Positions 12,851-24,482 of a stretch of DNA of 64,000 nt are shown piece by piece. The stretch covers positions 103,941,937-104,005,936 of the forward strand of contig NC_133665.1 of the NCBI RefSeq assembly GCF_037893015.1. The letters are read 5' to 3'. Within the stretch, counting starts at the first letter, position 1. The number at the start of each line of letters is the position of its first letter. The translations under genes and the position numbers were made by a program. Under the pieces are notes generated by a model, which made no database searches, was not told the DNA's origin, and was given only the letters and a program-made list of their open reading frames with translations. This stretch comes from Macrotis lagotis. Its lineage: Eukaryota; Chordata; Mammalia; Peramelemorphia; Peramelidae.

Positions 12851-13655
12851 TCTTAATCTTTTGTGTGTGTGTCATAAATCCCTTCGGTGGGGGTGGGGGT
12901 GGGGGGAGAAAAACTGGAACCACAGTCATTTCATGACATCTTGATGGACTAACAATATATAAATCCTCCCACTACCAAATTCTATGAAAGTAAAGCAAAG
13001 TCAATGGTCTCATCCAATGTTGCAAAAGCTACTTGTTATCCTTAGATAAGAGACCCTGCAGTTTTGTCAGTAAGGACTGCTTCCACAATTATCAAAGTAT
13101 CTAGTCCCTTCCCCCTATTTCCTGCCCTTTTATTTGTTCTGATAATGTATCCTTTTACTTGCATTCCAAAAACTTCTCTCTCTGACTGATCTTCCTCTTT
13201 CTCTCTTTCCCCTTCCTGGGAAAGGTTTTATTTTCTATCCTAAGTTGCCACAGAAGGTTGCTGATTGACTATGTACTCTGAGAAGTTCTGAAAGGTTATA
13301 AAAACCAAGGACCCCAGGTTACAAAAACCACTGGAGGCTGAATTTGCTGTCAACAAGAGCACTCTAGAATAAAAATCTCTTACCTTCAGTATGGCCTCTT
13401 ATCTTTGATCCATAATCATCAGAATACCACTGATGAATATGCTTTTCCCAAGAGGGCAGGAGAACTCCTTCACAGCAGTCTGATGAAGCCTGTGGTCCTC
13501 TTCTCAAAATGTTTTAAATAATTCAGGGAAATGTTAAGTTTCAATTAGAGGTTAGTGAAAATAAAGATGAAAGTTTTCCCATCCAACTCCACAGATTCCT
13601 TGAAATCTATTCATAGACCCCTTGGAATTCATGAACTCCTGTTTAAAAACCCATG

Positions 13656-13799
13656 ACCGGGGGCAATTAGGTGGCACAGTGGATGGAAAACCCATCCTAG
13701 AGTCAGGAGAACCTGAGTTCAAATCCAACCTCAGACACTTAATTACCTAGCTGTGTGGCCTTGGGCAAGTCACTTAACCCTACTACCTTAAATAAAAAT
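13656..13799 (+). repeat. tRNA-derived SINE
   Basis: Sense copy (AGGTGGCACAGTGGATGG, GAGTTCAAATCCAACC) flanked by an imperfect duplication AAAAACC(C/T)ATGA. Confidence 0.85.
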
Positions 13800-13894
13800 A
13801 AAAACCTATGATCTACCTGAAAAAAAAGTCTTTCTTGATTCCTGCCTCAATAGCTAGTGATTTTCCTCTCCCAAAATTATCATGAATCTATTTT

Positions 13895-14108
13895 GTAAAT
13901 TGTTGTTGTTGGTTAGTTATTTCAATCTTGTCCAATTCTCTGTGACTTCATCTGGGGTTTTCTTGACAAAGAAACTTGTCATTTTCTTCTCCAGCTCATT
14001 TTATATATGAGGAAACTGAGGCAAACAGGGCTAGGTGACTTGCCCAGGGTCACACAGCTAGTAATTGTCTGAGGTCAAATTTGAACTTAAGATGAGTTTT
14101 CCTGATAT
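13895..14108 (-). repeat. MAR-like CORE-SINE
   Basis: Antisense: GTTGTTGTTGGTTAG tail, TGACTTCATCTGGGGTTTTC, TTTTCTTCTCCAGCTCATTT, GAGGAAACTGAGGC, then reversed tRNA-like head. Confidence 0.78.
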
Positions 14109-14124
14109 GTATATAAAATTGATT

Positions 14125-14272
14125 CATTATTATTTTTTTTGATGAAGCAGTGGGGTCAAGTGTCTTGCCCAAGGTCACCCAGCTAGTAAGTATCAAGTGG
14201 CTTTGGCTGGATTTGAACTCAGGTCCTCCTGACTCCAGGGTTGTGCTCCATTCATTGCACCACATAGTTGGC
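14125..14272 (-). repeat. tRNA-derived SINE
   Basis: Antisense copy: T-rich head, CAGTGGGGTCAAGTG, GGATTTGAACTCAGGTCC, ending CACCACATAGTTGGCCC. It directly follows the MAR-like copy in the same orientation. Confidence 0.83.
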
Positions 14273-15229
14273 CCTTGATGGTTGATTCTTGATAGTTTGT
14301 TGGGAGAAGGCCCTAAATGCTGGGGAAGGAATTAAAGAAAGACTTCATGGAGATCAGGAATTCTTAACTTGGAGTCCATGGATTCCAAGAGGATAGATTT
14401 GAGAAAGTCTATGGACTTTGATGGGAAAATACACATAGATATGTTGTTCCTTAATAGAATATGAGCTTTTGAGGAAAGTGACTATTCCATTTTTGTCTTT
14501 ACAACTCTAGTGCCTAGCAAATTTTTAGATATATAGTAGGCACTTAATAAATGCTTATAATTTGAATGGCTTGAAGGTTTGCCAAGAACTATGGCAATCT
14601 CTAATTTGAATCTCCCAATATTTGGGGCAAGATGGAGAATTCTCAAGTACAACTTCCATTAATAAATATTTAGGGTCATTTGCCTCCACAAAGTCCTCAA
14701 ATGCTATGTCACTTAGAAAGGGATTGAAGTAAAACAGTGATAGACCAAGTCTGACCAAGGACCAGATTAAATAACAATGGGGCATGTCATTCCTAGGATG
14801 ACCACTGAGGGAGGAAATTTTTTGTTCATGGCAACCTGTGAAACAAAGAACAATTAAAAAAATAGCTATCATGGATAAGCTCTTCCACTTCTTCCTTATG
14901 GTGGTAAAGAAACAGGAAAAGGTCAGAGGGCTCAAAGAATCACATACTAACAACATTCTTTCATTTGAATTTTGATCTCCTTTAAGATGAGGTCATTGTT
15001 TGATGTCCTGATGATAAGTAAATATATTGCTGAAGGAGTTGAATCAAATTAATCTTAAGATTTTGCTATAAACAACAATGAGAAAAAAAGAATGGATTTG
15101 CCTCAAATGGAAGGAGAGGTCATGCAGGTATCCTTTGGAGAGGCAAAGAAAGGAGTTCAAAGAGTAGGTTTTATCAGATCTCAAAAGGCAGTAAGAAACA
15201 TTAATTCATAGCATTTGGGGCCATATTGA

Positions 15230-15760
15230 AGCACAAAGGATAGCTATTTACAAAAAGACCATCATGGAAAAAATACATTGTAGTTCCTTCACTGACTTCA
15301 GTAGCTAAGGATGAAGCGATAGAGAAATTCCATGGGGAATTTGATGAAAAACCCTCTGAATTAAACCAACTTACACTCTGATACTTGGAGACTTGAATAC
15401 AAAGGTAGAAAGAAGAGAGGATGAGGAGAAACATGGAAAAATATGATTTAAGAAGAAATGAGAGAGGCAAAGAACTTATAAATTACACAAAAGCCTCATG
15501 CTTCCATATTATGAATATTTCTTCAAGAAAATAATTAGTAAGCAGTGAACATTGTGAGTATCAAATAAAGAAGGAAATAGATTATATTTTAAACAGGCAG
15601 GAAAAGACTTGTCATAATGTGGGAGTTATCTGTCTGTGTACAATCAGAATAATAATGGGGGAAAGAGTTGAAATATGGTTGAGACAACTTAATCCTAAAT
15701 CATTTAAACAAGTAATTGAAAATGGAATGGACAACAGAAATGGCATTGATACTAAATATA
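15230..15760 (+). mobile_element. RTE-clade LINE fragment (endonuclease region)
   Basis: Broken plus-strand frames read GDLNTKVERREDEEKHGK, then after a frameshift RNERGKELINYTKASCFHIMN, matching the RTE/BovB-type endonuclease blocks (GDFN, RNERG, HIMN). Stops and frameshifts show an old inactive copy. Confidence 0.7.
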
Positions 15761-15782
15761 ATAATTCCATCCATAAATCAGA

Positions 15783-16030
15783 GACAGTTAGGTAGTATAA
15801 GGATTAGAGCATCAGAGTAATGAATGCATGAGTTTGAATGCTACCTCATACAGTTATTAGATGCAAGACCCTGGGCAAATCATTTAACCTCTCTCAACTT
15901 CAGTTATCTCATCTGTAAAATGGGGATAGAAGCCTCAAACTCACAGAGATGCAGTGGAGATCAAGTGAGATACCATACACAAAGCACTGTATAAACTTCG
16001 AAGGGCTACATAAATTAAATGCTGTTACAA
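15783..16030 (+). repeat. MIR/CORE-SINE fragment
   Basis: GGTAGTATAAGGATTAGAGC, CAAGACCCTGGGCAAATCA, CAGTTATCTCATCTGTAAAA, then GCACTGTATAAACTTC: a full-length but diverged MIR-like SINE. Confidence 0.7.
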
Positions 16031-16627
16031 GTTATACAATGTGAATTTAAAAAGAAAAATTTGCTGATTTACATCCCTGATGTTTCTCACTGTATCTGTG
16101 ACTGCAGATTCCCATCCCAGATAGCCATCTTTTATAATAAATAATTTTAAAGGGGTAAGAAAACTAAGCAACATATCAAAAAAAGTCTAATATTTTCTGA
16201 TTTTTCATGATCTCTCAGATCTTCAAAGAAGCAGAAGGCTCCTCATCTTTCTTCTTTGGAGCCAACTTTGTTCAGTCTGAATTTGCAGCATTGTTTCAAT
16301 TATTTTGGTGTTGTTTTTTTCTATTCCCATTGGGGTAGTCATTGTTTATATCATCCAGTCTGCTTCCTTTTTTCACATAAGTGTTCTTTGTATAGATCAT
16401 ATTTTACCATTTTTTATAGTACAGTAATATTCCATGGCATTCATAAAACCATATTTTTTAACCATTCCTCAATAGATGGGCAATGACTTTGAAACCAATA
16501 TAAATTAATTTGTCACAATAAGAAGATCAAAAGATCACAGGATGCTCCTTAGCAAACATTTGAATTATTTTCCAAATGGAGAGAAATGATTTCCAAAAGC
16601 AATACCAGGTTAAGAATAACACATGGG

Positions 16628-17580
16628 GAGCTAGTAGAGTCAGGAGGACTGAGTTCAAATCTAGCCCCAGATGCTTAATACTTACCACATTTCCCCATAT
16701 ATAAGAGGCACTTTAATTCTGGGGACCAAAATTTGGAAAAAAGAGTATTATATAAACTTATTGAATTCATTTTATTCATCATAAAATTCATACAGCTCCT
16801 CATCACATCAAAAATCCCACCCATTGGCTCACCCTCATCTGTGTTTGATGATGAATCACTGTCTCAGGAGTGGCTCTGACCGCTCTCCTGCCTCTGCTCT
16901 GGTCTGGGGTTGACCATAAGCACTCCCTGGGCAAGTCTGGTACATGGACACATGCTCAGTCCATTCCCTTTCATGAACCTGAAGCACTCATTGTGTCCTC
17001 CTTTGAAATCAGCAACTTCTTGTTCATCAGCAATTCTTCTGACTTCCAGCTGAACCATCTTTGTGGACACAGGGATTCCAACTAACCTCTGCTCTTCATC
17101 CATCTCTTCAATTCCCTCTCTAACTCAGGTCATTTGGCTGACCTGCCTCTCATGGCCTTCTACTGCCGGGGCATTTTTCATTGGGGTTTCTTCTTCCCAG
17201 AACCAGACTCAGTTTGTTTTATCAGTTGGAGGAGGACCAAACTGAGGTTCAGCAGCTTCTCTGTTCATTTTTGTAACCTAATCTTTGAACTTGAATTCTG
17301 CACTGGATGAAAATCTTTTCTGAGACATTTCTGGGCAGAACATGGCAAAGCTTAACCTAACATACCAGTAACAAATGTGAAACAATGAATGCAAAGGTAA
17401 CAAGCCCAAAAAGTGTGAAATGCAAGTAAAAAGATCTACAACCATTGTATAAGATCATCACAGTTTTTAGACTCCAAATTTTTCAAAAATGGGTGTGTCT
17501 TATACATGGGGAAACATGATACTAACCCATGGGACCTTGGGCAAGTCTCTTAATCCCATTCCTTACAAAAATACAGAAAA
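16628..17580 (+). repeat. tRNA-derived SINE split by a DNA transposon
   Basis: The left part, 16628-16684 (GAGTTCAAATCTAGCCCC...CTTAATACTTA), and the right part, 17522-17580 (GGGACCTTGGGCAAGTC), join into a normal SINE when 16685-17519 plus one copy of the TA duplication is removed. Confidence 0.8.
16685..17519 (-). mobile_element. Internally deleted pogo-like (Tc1/mariner superfamily) DNA transposon
   Basis: The 835-bp element has terminal inverted repeats of about 26 bp (CCACATTTCCCCATATATAA against TCATGTTTCCCCATGTATAA, with transition-only differences in the first 12 bases) and a TA duplication at 16683-16684 and 17520-17521. The minus strand keeps fragments of a transposase. There is an N-terminal start near 17325 (MSQKRFSS). 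A CENP-B/HTH-type segment follows at 17100-16865, reading DFKGG, ECFRFMK, NGLS and LAQ, as in pogo-family proteins with FKAS, WCYRFMKR, NLS and AQ. An acidic DTDEGEP-like tail is at about 16835-16855. The DDE catalytic core is missing, so it is a non-autonomous deletion derivative. Confidence 0.75.
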
Positions 17581-17929
17581 AAAAGATTATTAACACATGT
17601 AAAATATTACAAAGGATATATTTGATTATAAGTAGTTTTATTCCATGAATCAGAGGGAAGCAATGGAAAGTAAAAAAAAAAACAATTTAAAGAAAGCTCG
17701 GTAAGATATACAGGAAAGCAAAGGGATGCAAATTGAAAGATGTTTAAAAAAAAAGAATAAAAAGAGAAAAGCTTCGGGATAAAACATTATGGTATAACAT
17801 TTTCCCCACTAAGGATAGTGGAAGCACCATCCTTAGACCCTAACATCAGAGCCAAGGACCTGGGCGGGGCAGGCTGGTAAGGCCATGTTTTCTACTACAA
17901 ATACCCCATACTATGGTTTTCAGATTTGG

Positions 17930-18400
17930 TCACTAATTTTTCTCCATTTCCCCTTTATTGCCAAACTCCTAGGAATAGTCATCAACACTCCCTGACTTTT
18001 CCTCACTACCTATTCATCACTCATTTTTTTATCCTACTCTACAACACTGCTCTTTTTTTAAAATTTTTGAAATTGTTAAATATTTTTCCCCAATTACCTA
18101 ACACTGTTCTAAATTCACCATGACTTCATAACCCCCAAAGCCATCATCTCATCTCTGCCCTCATCCTCCATGATTTCTTTGCAGCACCGCACACTGTATT
18201 GACTCTCTTCCCCCTCTCTGAATATTCTCTTTTTCATTTTCTCCTAAGACACTGCTTTGTATTCCATCCTATCTGACTACTCTTCAGATCCCATGTCCTT
18301 CCATCCTAAGTATGAGCAACTTCTAAGGTTCTATCCTTGGCCTTCTCTTTTCTCTCTACAATGTGTCTCCCTTGATAATTTCAATTATTTTGTACACAGA
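17930..18400 (+). mobile_element. L2 LINE fragment (reverse-transcriptase region)
   Basis: Diverged sense L2: CCTATCTGACTACTCTTCAG, GTTCTATCCTTGGCCTTCTC, TCTCTCTACAATGTGTCTCC, corresponding to the GSVLGPLLFSLY region of the L2 reverse transcriptase, with breaks. Confidence 0.5.
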
Positions 18401-20303
18401 GAATCTTGATCCTCCCCCAATCAAAAATGAGAGGGCCAGCCCTTAACCAGACCCAGACTGAACCCCAGATGAAGCTCCCAAAGTCAAAGACTTAGAAACC
18501 CTGACCTAGATACAGACTAAAATCTTAAAAGGTCCAGAATGAGATCAGTATCGAAAGGAGAAAAGCATCTAAGGTGGTGAGCCAGAAACAAGTCAGTATA
18601 TCAAACAATACTTGTGGTCACTGATCCAACATATCCTGTGGACTTCCCTTCCCTTCTTCCCTATGAAGAGATTTAGAGAGGGCAAGCGCAAGGCCATCAG
18701 AGGAAGGAAGAGAAAGGCACAGGGGGCTTTCAGGAGACCCAGGAAGAAAGGGAATAGCCCTTGGAAGTCCTCAGAGGGTCCACTTTCTCATGTTGGATGA
18801 GACACTCATCTTGGCCCTGGGGAGCCAGGAGGGGCATAGTGGGAGAAGGGAGGGAATGGAGCAGCAGTGCCTGGGACACATTAATGAGGGGTTGAGGCAT
18901 TCAATACAACTGTCCACTCTGAAGGAGCCATTGACATATCTTCTACCAAGCAGCTGCTACCCTCTACTGGCCAATGATTGTCTATCCAGAAGGGAGCTCC
19001 ATAACATGTTTGGGTGTCCATGGACACCCAATCCCACACTCTGAACAGTCATGGAGGAGCTCACCAGTTTTGTCAGCCAAGAATTCAGTCCTAGGAGAAG
19101 AGATGGCCTATCTAAAAGAGGAGTCTGGAAAAGTGATTCAATTTAATTGCAGAATGCAATATGGTGGAAGTAGGTGGGGAGGGGGGGAGACAGAGGAGTC
19201 TCTAGTCTTGTGTGGAGCTCAGTCTGTTAAGAACCCAAAGGATCAAAGCTCTATTGAGCAAACTAGATGGTATGATGGATAGAGTATTGAAGACCTGAGT
19301 TCAAAGGCAGCCTCAGATACTCTATTTGGAGGAGCTCCCTCCTTCCCCATCACTGCTGGCTCATGTCAACCATCCAGAAAACCATGGTTTTCTGGCTCCC
19401 TGAAAGATTAAGGTGGCTATGCAGACTTCCTGCCCACCTCTCCCCAAGGAAACCAAGTCTATGTATCCAAATGACTTCTGTCTAACTCTCTAGTTTTCAC
19501 TTCTAAAGATCAAATCCAATGGAGCAACACAAGTGTATAAATTTGTAGAGAATCAGCCTTCTTCAATGGGGCAACCCAAGAATAAGGCAAGAAAGTCACA
19601 CCTTGTCAAGGAAATTTCATATTGTATTAAGGAAACTCATCAATACCAAACCAAAGCCCTTAGCATTTGGAAGCAGTAAGGATTTTTGCACTTTTTATGT
19701 GCAAAAATTTTATGCCAGAATTGAGTGCCATGCTTTGAGGGATCAAAACCATGTCTTGAAATTCACTCTATGGGGGGGCAGAGCCAAGATGGTGACATGA
19801 AGGGATCGAGTCTTAGGAGCTCTCTGATAAAAACTCATAAAGTAAGGACTCTAACTAAACTTTTGAGAGACAGAACCCACAAAGGAACTTCAGCCTCCTG
19901 GAGGCAGCCCCAGGGCACTGGGGGCCGCAGCTCGCAGCAGCAGGGGAGTCTCCTGAGCTGCACCCCGGGGAGCACCAGCACAGAGTGGGGGAGCAGCAGG
20001 AGACCTCTGCCAGAGCAAGCACGTGGAGCCCAGCCCTCAGGGCACACAGACAGCAGCATGGTCTTTCCACAGCCTAGACTGGAAACAGAAGCAGGCGGAG
20101 CCGGGTAAGCAAGAGCCCCCAGGGCATGAGCCCATTGAGCTGAGGGAGGGGAGTGAAGAGAGAGACTGCAGAGCTCTGTCCTCTGCCCCTTGGAACAGGA
20201 CTCTGGGGCTCTGACCACATTCAGAACCTGATTGCAGTCTAGGCCCCCCCATAGAACAACAGGGCCCCCCCCCACCTCGGCCCCGTGACAGAGGGGGGCG
20301 CAT

Positions 20304-21526
20304 ATGGTCATTCACGTAGACCAGGAGGGAGGACAGAACCTCACACGACTGAGACCCTTGTGGGAGTGTCCCAAAAGCTCAGGAAGCACCCCCAAAAAAA
20401 CAGGCTTAGGCTGGGAAAATGAACAAAGAAACAAGAGGAAGACCATTGAGAAATATTTTGCAAATGAGCCCAAGAAGGATCAAAATACTCAATCTGAAGA
20501 TGAGGAAGCACAAGCTCCTGCATCTAAAGACTCCAAGAAAAAACAGAAATTGGGCTCAGGCTATGATAGAGCTCAAAAAAGACTTTGAAAATCAAATGAG
20601 GGAGTTAGAAGTAAAACTGGGAAAAGAAAGGAGAGAGATGCAGGAAAAACATGAAAATGAAGTCAGCAGCTTAGTCAAGGAAATCCAAAAAAATGCTGAA
20701 GAAAATAGCATGCTAAAAAACCAGCTTAGGTCAAATGGATAAAACAGTTCAAAAAGTTATTGAGGAGAAGAATGCTTTAAAAAGCAAAATTGGCCAGATA
20801 GAAAAAGAGATAAGAAAAATCTCTGAGGAGAATAAATTCTTCAGACAAAGAATAGAATTCAAGGAGATTGATGAATTTACCAGAAATCAGGAATCAATAC
20901 TTCAAAACCAAAAAAATGAAAAATTAGAAGAAAATGTGAAATATCTCATTGAAAAAACAACTGATATGGAAAACAGACTTAGGAAAGATAATTTGAAAAT
21001 TATTGGAATACCTGAAAGTCATGATCAGGAAAAGAGCCTTGACATCATTTTCAAAGAATTACTACAGGAAAATTGCCCTGATATTCTAGAAGCAGAGGGC
21101 AAAATAGAAATGGAGAGAATCCACCGATCCCCCAGAGAAAGAGATCCCAAAAAACCAACCCCTAGGAATATTATAGCCAAGTTCCAGAACTCCTAAGTCA
21201 AAGAGAAAATATTACAAGCAGCCAGGACACAGTTCAAATATCGTGGAGCTGCAGTCAGGATCACACAGGACTTAGCAGCAGCTACATTGGAAGCTCGTAG
21301 GGCTTGGAATACAATATACCGGAAGGCAAAAGAGCTTAGAATGCAGCCAAGAATGAACTACCCAGCAAGGCTGAATGTCCTCTTCCAGGGAAAAAGATGG
21401 ACTTTCAATGAACCAGGGGAATTTCAAAGGTTCCTTTTGGAATGGCCAGAGCTGAACAGAAGGTTTGATCTTCAGATACAGGACTCAGGTGAAGCATGGA
21501 GATTGGAGGAGAGGGGGGAAATATGA
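20304..21526 (+). pseudogene. L1/HAL1 ORF1 protein, disrupted
   Basis: L1 ORF1p is an RNA-binding trimeric nucleic-acid chaperone. The coding sense runs through three frames, in order: an acidic Lys/Glu-rich N-terminus (to about 20545), coiled-coil heptads (about 20545-20930), the RRM region with NLKIIGIPE and ERIHR, and the C-terminal domain with ILQAAR, ITQDLAAATLEARR and YPARLNV. There are frameshifts near 20545 and 20725 and a TAA at 21194-21196 inside the C-terminal domain. A protein of about 350-400 residues is therefore broken. The start is uncertain. Confidence 0.8.
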
Positions 21527-22012
21527 GGGACTTAATGAGGATGAACTGCATGTATAGAAAAATGATACTGATAATATTCATATGAACCATCTCAGTTAAT
21601 AGAGCAGGTAGAGGGGAGCTTTTATAGTTGAAGCACAGGAGAAAGCTGAATTCGAAGGTAAAATATGGTGTAAAAATGGAGTCAATAAGAAAAAAAGGGA
21701 AATGGAATGGGAGAAAGAAAAAGGAGAGGGGGAATAGTCCAAGATATTTTACATAATAAGATTTTTTTTTTATTACAATGAGCTATTGCAATGATATGGA
21801 AGGGGGGAGGCAAGGGGGAATGAGGGAACCTTTGTTCTCATCAGAGATGGCTAGGAGAGGAAACAGCAAATATACTCAATGGGGTATAGACAACTGGAGT
21901 AAGAAGGAGTGGGGAGCAGGGGGAAGGGGTGGGGATGTGAATAAAAGAGGAGAGGATGGACCATAGGGGGACAGTGTTCAAATATAACACATTTTCTTTT
22001 TTTACTTCTTGC

Positions 22013-22686
22013 AAGGGGCTGGGATTGGATGGCCTGCCCAGGGCCATAGGGCCAGGTGGATTCTGGGCCTAAGGGGTGGTATGGGGGCTCGGGGCTTCTT
22101 GGCCCCAGGACCAGGGATCTGTCTGCTGCGCCACTCAGCGACCCTACAGCAGAGTCAGAGTGAAAGGAGAGAGAAAATATAGTACATGGTAGTGGAGAAA
22201 TAAGAAAGGAGGGAGTTGCGATCAGCAATGGCAATGTTGGAAAAATATGGAAGTAACTTTTGTGATGGACTTATCATAAAGAATGTGATCCACCCATGAC
22301 AGAGTTGTTGGTGTTGGAACAAAGACTGAAACACATTTTTTGTTATTATTATTTGGGGGAGGGTACAGGGCAAGTGGGGCTGGGTGGCCTGCCTGGGGCC
22401 ACATAGCAGGGTGATCATTGGGTGTCTGGGGCCGGATTCGGACCCAGGTGCTCCTGGCTCAAGGGCCAATGCTCTGTCTGCCACCCAGCCACCCCTACTA
22501 TTATTACTATTTTATTTTATTTTGGGTCTTTTTTTTTTCTTCTTTTTGGTTTTTGCAGGGCAGTGGGGATCAGGTGGCTTGCATGTCACATGGCTGGGTG
22601 ATTATTGGGTTTACGAGGCTGGATATGGACTCGGGTGCTCGTGGCTCCAGGGCTGGTGCTTCGTCCATTGTGCCACCTGGCCATAG
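22013..22686 (-). repeat. Three antisense SINE-like modules in the HAL1 3' region
   Basis: Modules at about 22013-22142, 22370-22494 and 22552-22686 all run antisense and end in CGCCACTCAGCGACCC, GCCACCCAGCCACCCC and GTGCCACCTGGCC. They carry reversed B-box-like text such as GGATTCGGACCC and GGATATGGACTCG. They are GC-richer and more diverged from the window's main SINE than other copies. Confidence 0.7.
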
Positions 22687-23009
22687 CTACAATTATTACT
22701 ATTATTTTTTTTAATTTTAATTTTTTTCTCCCCCCTTTACTTTTTTGCCCAAGCCCAAGCAAGTCTTATCTATATTCATGGGGGGAGGGGTACTTTGTTT
22801 ACTTGTAAACAAGTATATTTTATTAATGTAAAGAAAAACATTTGTACAAAATGAGAATAAAAAATAAATTTAAAAATTAATTAATTAATTAATTTTAAAA
22901 AAGAAAAAAAGAAATTCACTCTATGCATTAAATTGTGGAACTACTCTCGTGTCTCTGTGGCAGAGAGTAGAACAAGGACATGGGCAGATGATACAGGGGA
23001 GAAAGTTTC

Positions 23010-23019
23010 AACATATATA

Positions 23020-23077
<58 letters not shown>

Positions 23078-23085
23078 TATAATTC
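23010..23085. repeat. (TA)n microsatellite
   Basis: About 60 bp of pure TA within a slightly longer AT stretch. Confidence 0.9.
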
Positions 23086-23189
23086 CTGATATGAGCACTG
23101 ACCCAAAGTGGAATAAACTACCTTGAGAAGTGGTGAGTTTCCTATCACTGGAGACTTCCAAGTGGAAACTGAAAATAGCCGCTTTTCTT

Positions 23190-23310
23190 TAGAAAGATTT
23201 TTTTATTTTGAATTTTACAATTTTTCCCCCATTCTTGCTTCCCTCCCCCCACCCCACCCCCCACAGAAAACATTCTGTTAGTCTTTACATTTTCATGTTA
23301 TACAGAAATA
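23190..23310 (-). mobile_element. L1 3' UTR fragment
   Basis: Antisense: TTTTATTTTGAATTTTACA, CCCCCATTCTTGCTTCCCTC, C-run, CATTCTGTTAGTCTTTACA, the reverse of the tail seen at 2840-2950. Confidence 0.65.
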
Positions 23311-23459
23311 GCCATTTTTCTAGAGTACTTTACAAGGGATTATTGCTCAGCTAAGGGGTGGGGTATTTTAAGAGGGGATTCCTGATCAACTAAGGATTAG
23401 ATTAGAAACCCTACTCTGAGATTTTGTGAGGAAACCATGTGCACAAAAAGAATTGGAAA

Positions 23460-23975
23460 TTAATGGACTACCCATCATTAAACAATTTATAGAATATGAT
23501 TATGATGGAATACAATATAAGAAATGACAAGCAGGATGCTCTCAGAAAAAAAAACTAGAAAAACTTACATGAATTGATGCAGAATGAGGAGAATAAAACC
23601 AAAAGAACATTTTTACATGGTTTAATGGCAATATTTCATGATGATCAAATGTTAATGACTTATTCTCAATAATCTAAGAATCCTACAGGATTTAGTTATG
23701 ATGAAAGGTGTTATCCATTTTTAGAGAATGAACTAATGGAGTCTGAAAGTAGATCAAAGCATACCATTTATAACTTTATTCTTGTTGGCGTTTTTTGTTT
23801 TTTGGTTTGTATTTTCTTTGACAACATGACTAATAAGAAAATGTTTTGCATGATTGCACATACATAACCTATATCAAATTTCTTGCCTTCTCAAAGGGGG
23901 AAGGGGAGAAGAGAAAGGAAGGAAAAAAAATGGAATTCAAATTTTGAAAAATACATAATTTTTTTAAAAACCTAT
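23460..23975 (+). mobile_element. L1 3' end fragment
   Basis: Sense L1 end: TGATGGAATACAATATAAGAAATG, TTACATGAATTGATGCAGAA, GGAGTCTGAAAGTAGATCAA, TTGCACATACATAACCTATATC, then G-rich and A-rich tail. Diverged from the copy at 2387. Confidence 0.7.
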
Positions 23976-24379
23976 GTCCATATAGTCACCAGATAGGAAA
24001 TTTTTAAATAAAATATTAAAATCCAACCTGGTGGCAACAAATCAGCATCTCCTACAGAATTCCCAGAACTGCCTGCTTCTTAGAATGTTACAGTTTAGAC
24101 TCTAGATTTCATGTTCTAAAGGTTGGGGGCTCCATAAAATTAAGGTTGTCTTCAGTTACCTTTCCCCAATCTTTTCAAGCTTCTAGAGGTGCCCTCTAGG
24201 TCAATCAATAAAAATATTTTACTACCAAAAGCAATTCAGTAGGTCAGGCAAAAGTAACACAAGAAAAGCTATTTGGGAACTTGGATTAAATGTCAAAGAG
24301 AAGGCCAGGAAAGAAAATCCCTTAAGAATAATGATAAAACCAACAGATGGTAACTAATAACTGGCTCTGGGGATGGGGC

Positions 24380-24482
24380 TTTTTTTGTAGCAATTGGGGT
24401 TAGATGACTTGCCCAGGATCACAGATCTGATAAGAGTCTAAGGGCAGGGTTTTTATCCACTTTACTACCTAGCTGCCCCCAC
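24380..24482 (-). repeat. SINE remnant
   Basis: Truncated antisense copy: GGGGTTAGATGACTTGCCCAGG ... TTACTACCTAGCTGCCCC. Confidence 0.7.

Larger units (their letters stand above)
19773..22910 (+). mobile_element. Full-length HAL1-like (ORF1-only L1) retrotransposon
   Basis: The 3138-bp element is bounded by a perfect 15-bp target duplication GAAATTCACTCTATG at 19758-19772 and 22911-22925. It starts GGGGGGGCAGAGCCAAGATGG, an L1-type 5' end with a YY1-like CAAGATGG, has a GC-rich 5' UTR (19773-20300), a single L1 ORF1-like frame (20304-21526) and a 1.4-kb 3' region ending TTAATTAATT plus an A-rich tail. No endonuclease or reverse transcriptase sequence is present, which is the defining feature of HAL1 (half-L1) elements. 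Confidence 0.8.

Noticed and set aside
18612..19282. Possible small gene or UCN2 exon
   Set aside because: No urocortin signature, no conserved splice sites and no consistent frame.
19835..20311. Overlapping 60-158-residue open frames on both strands
   Set aside because: They lie in the GC-rich 5' UTR of the HAL1-like element and resemble no protein I know.
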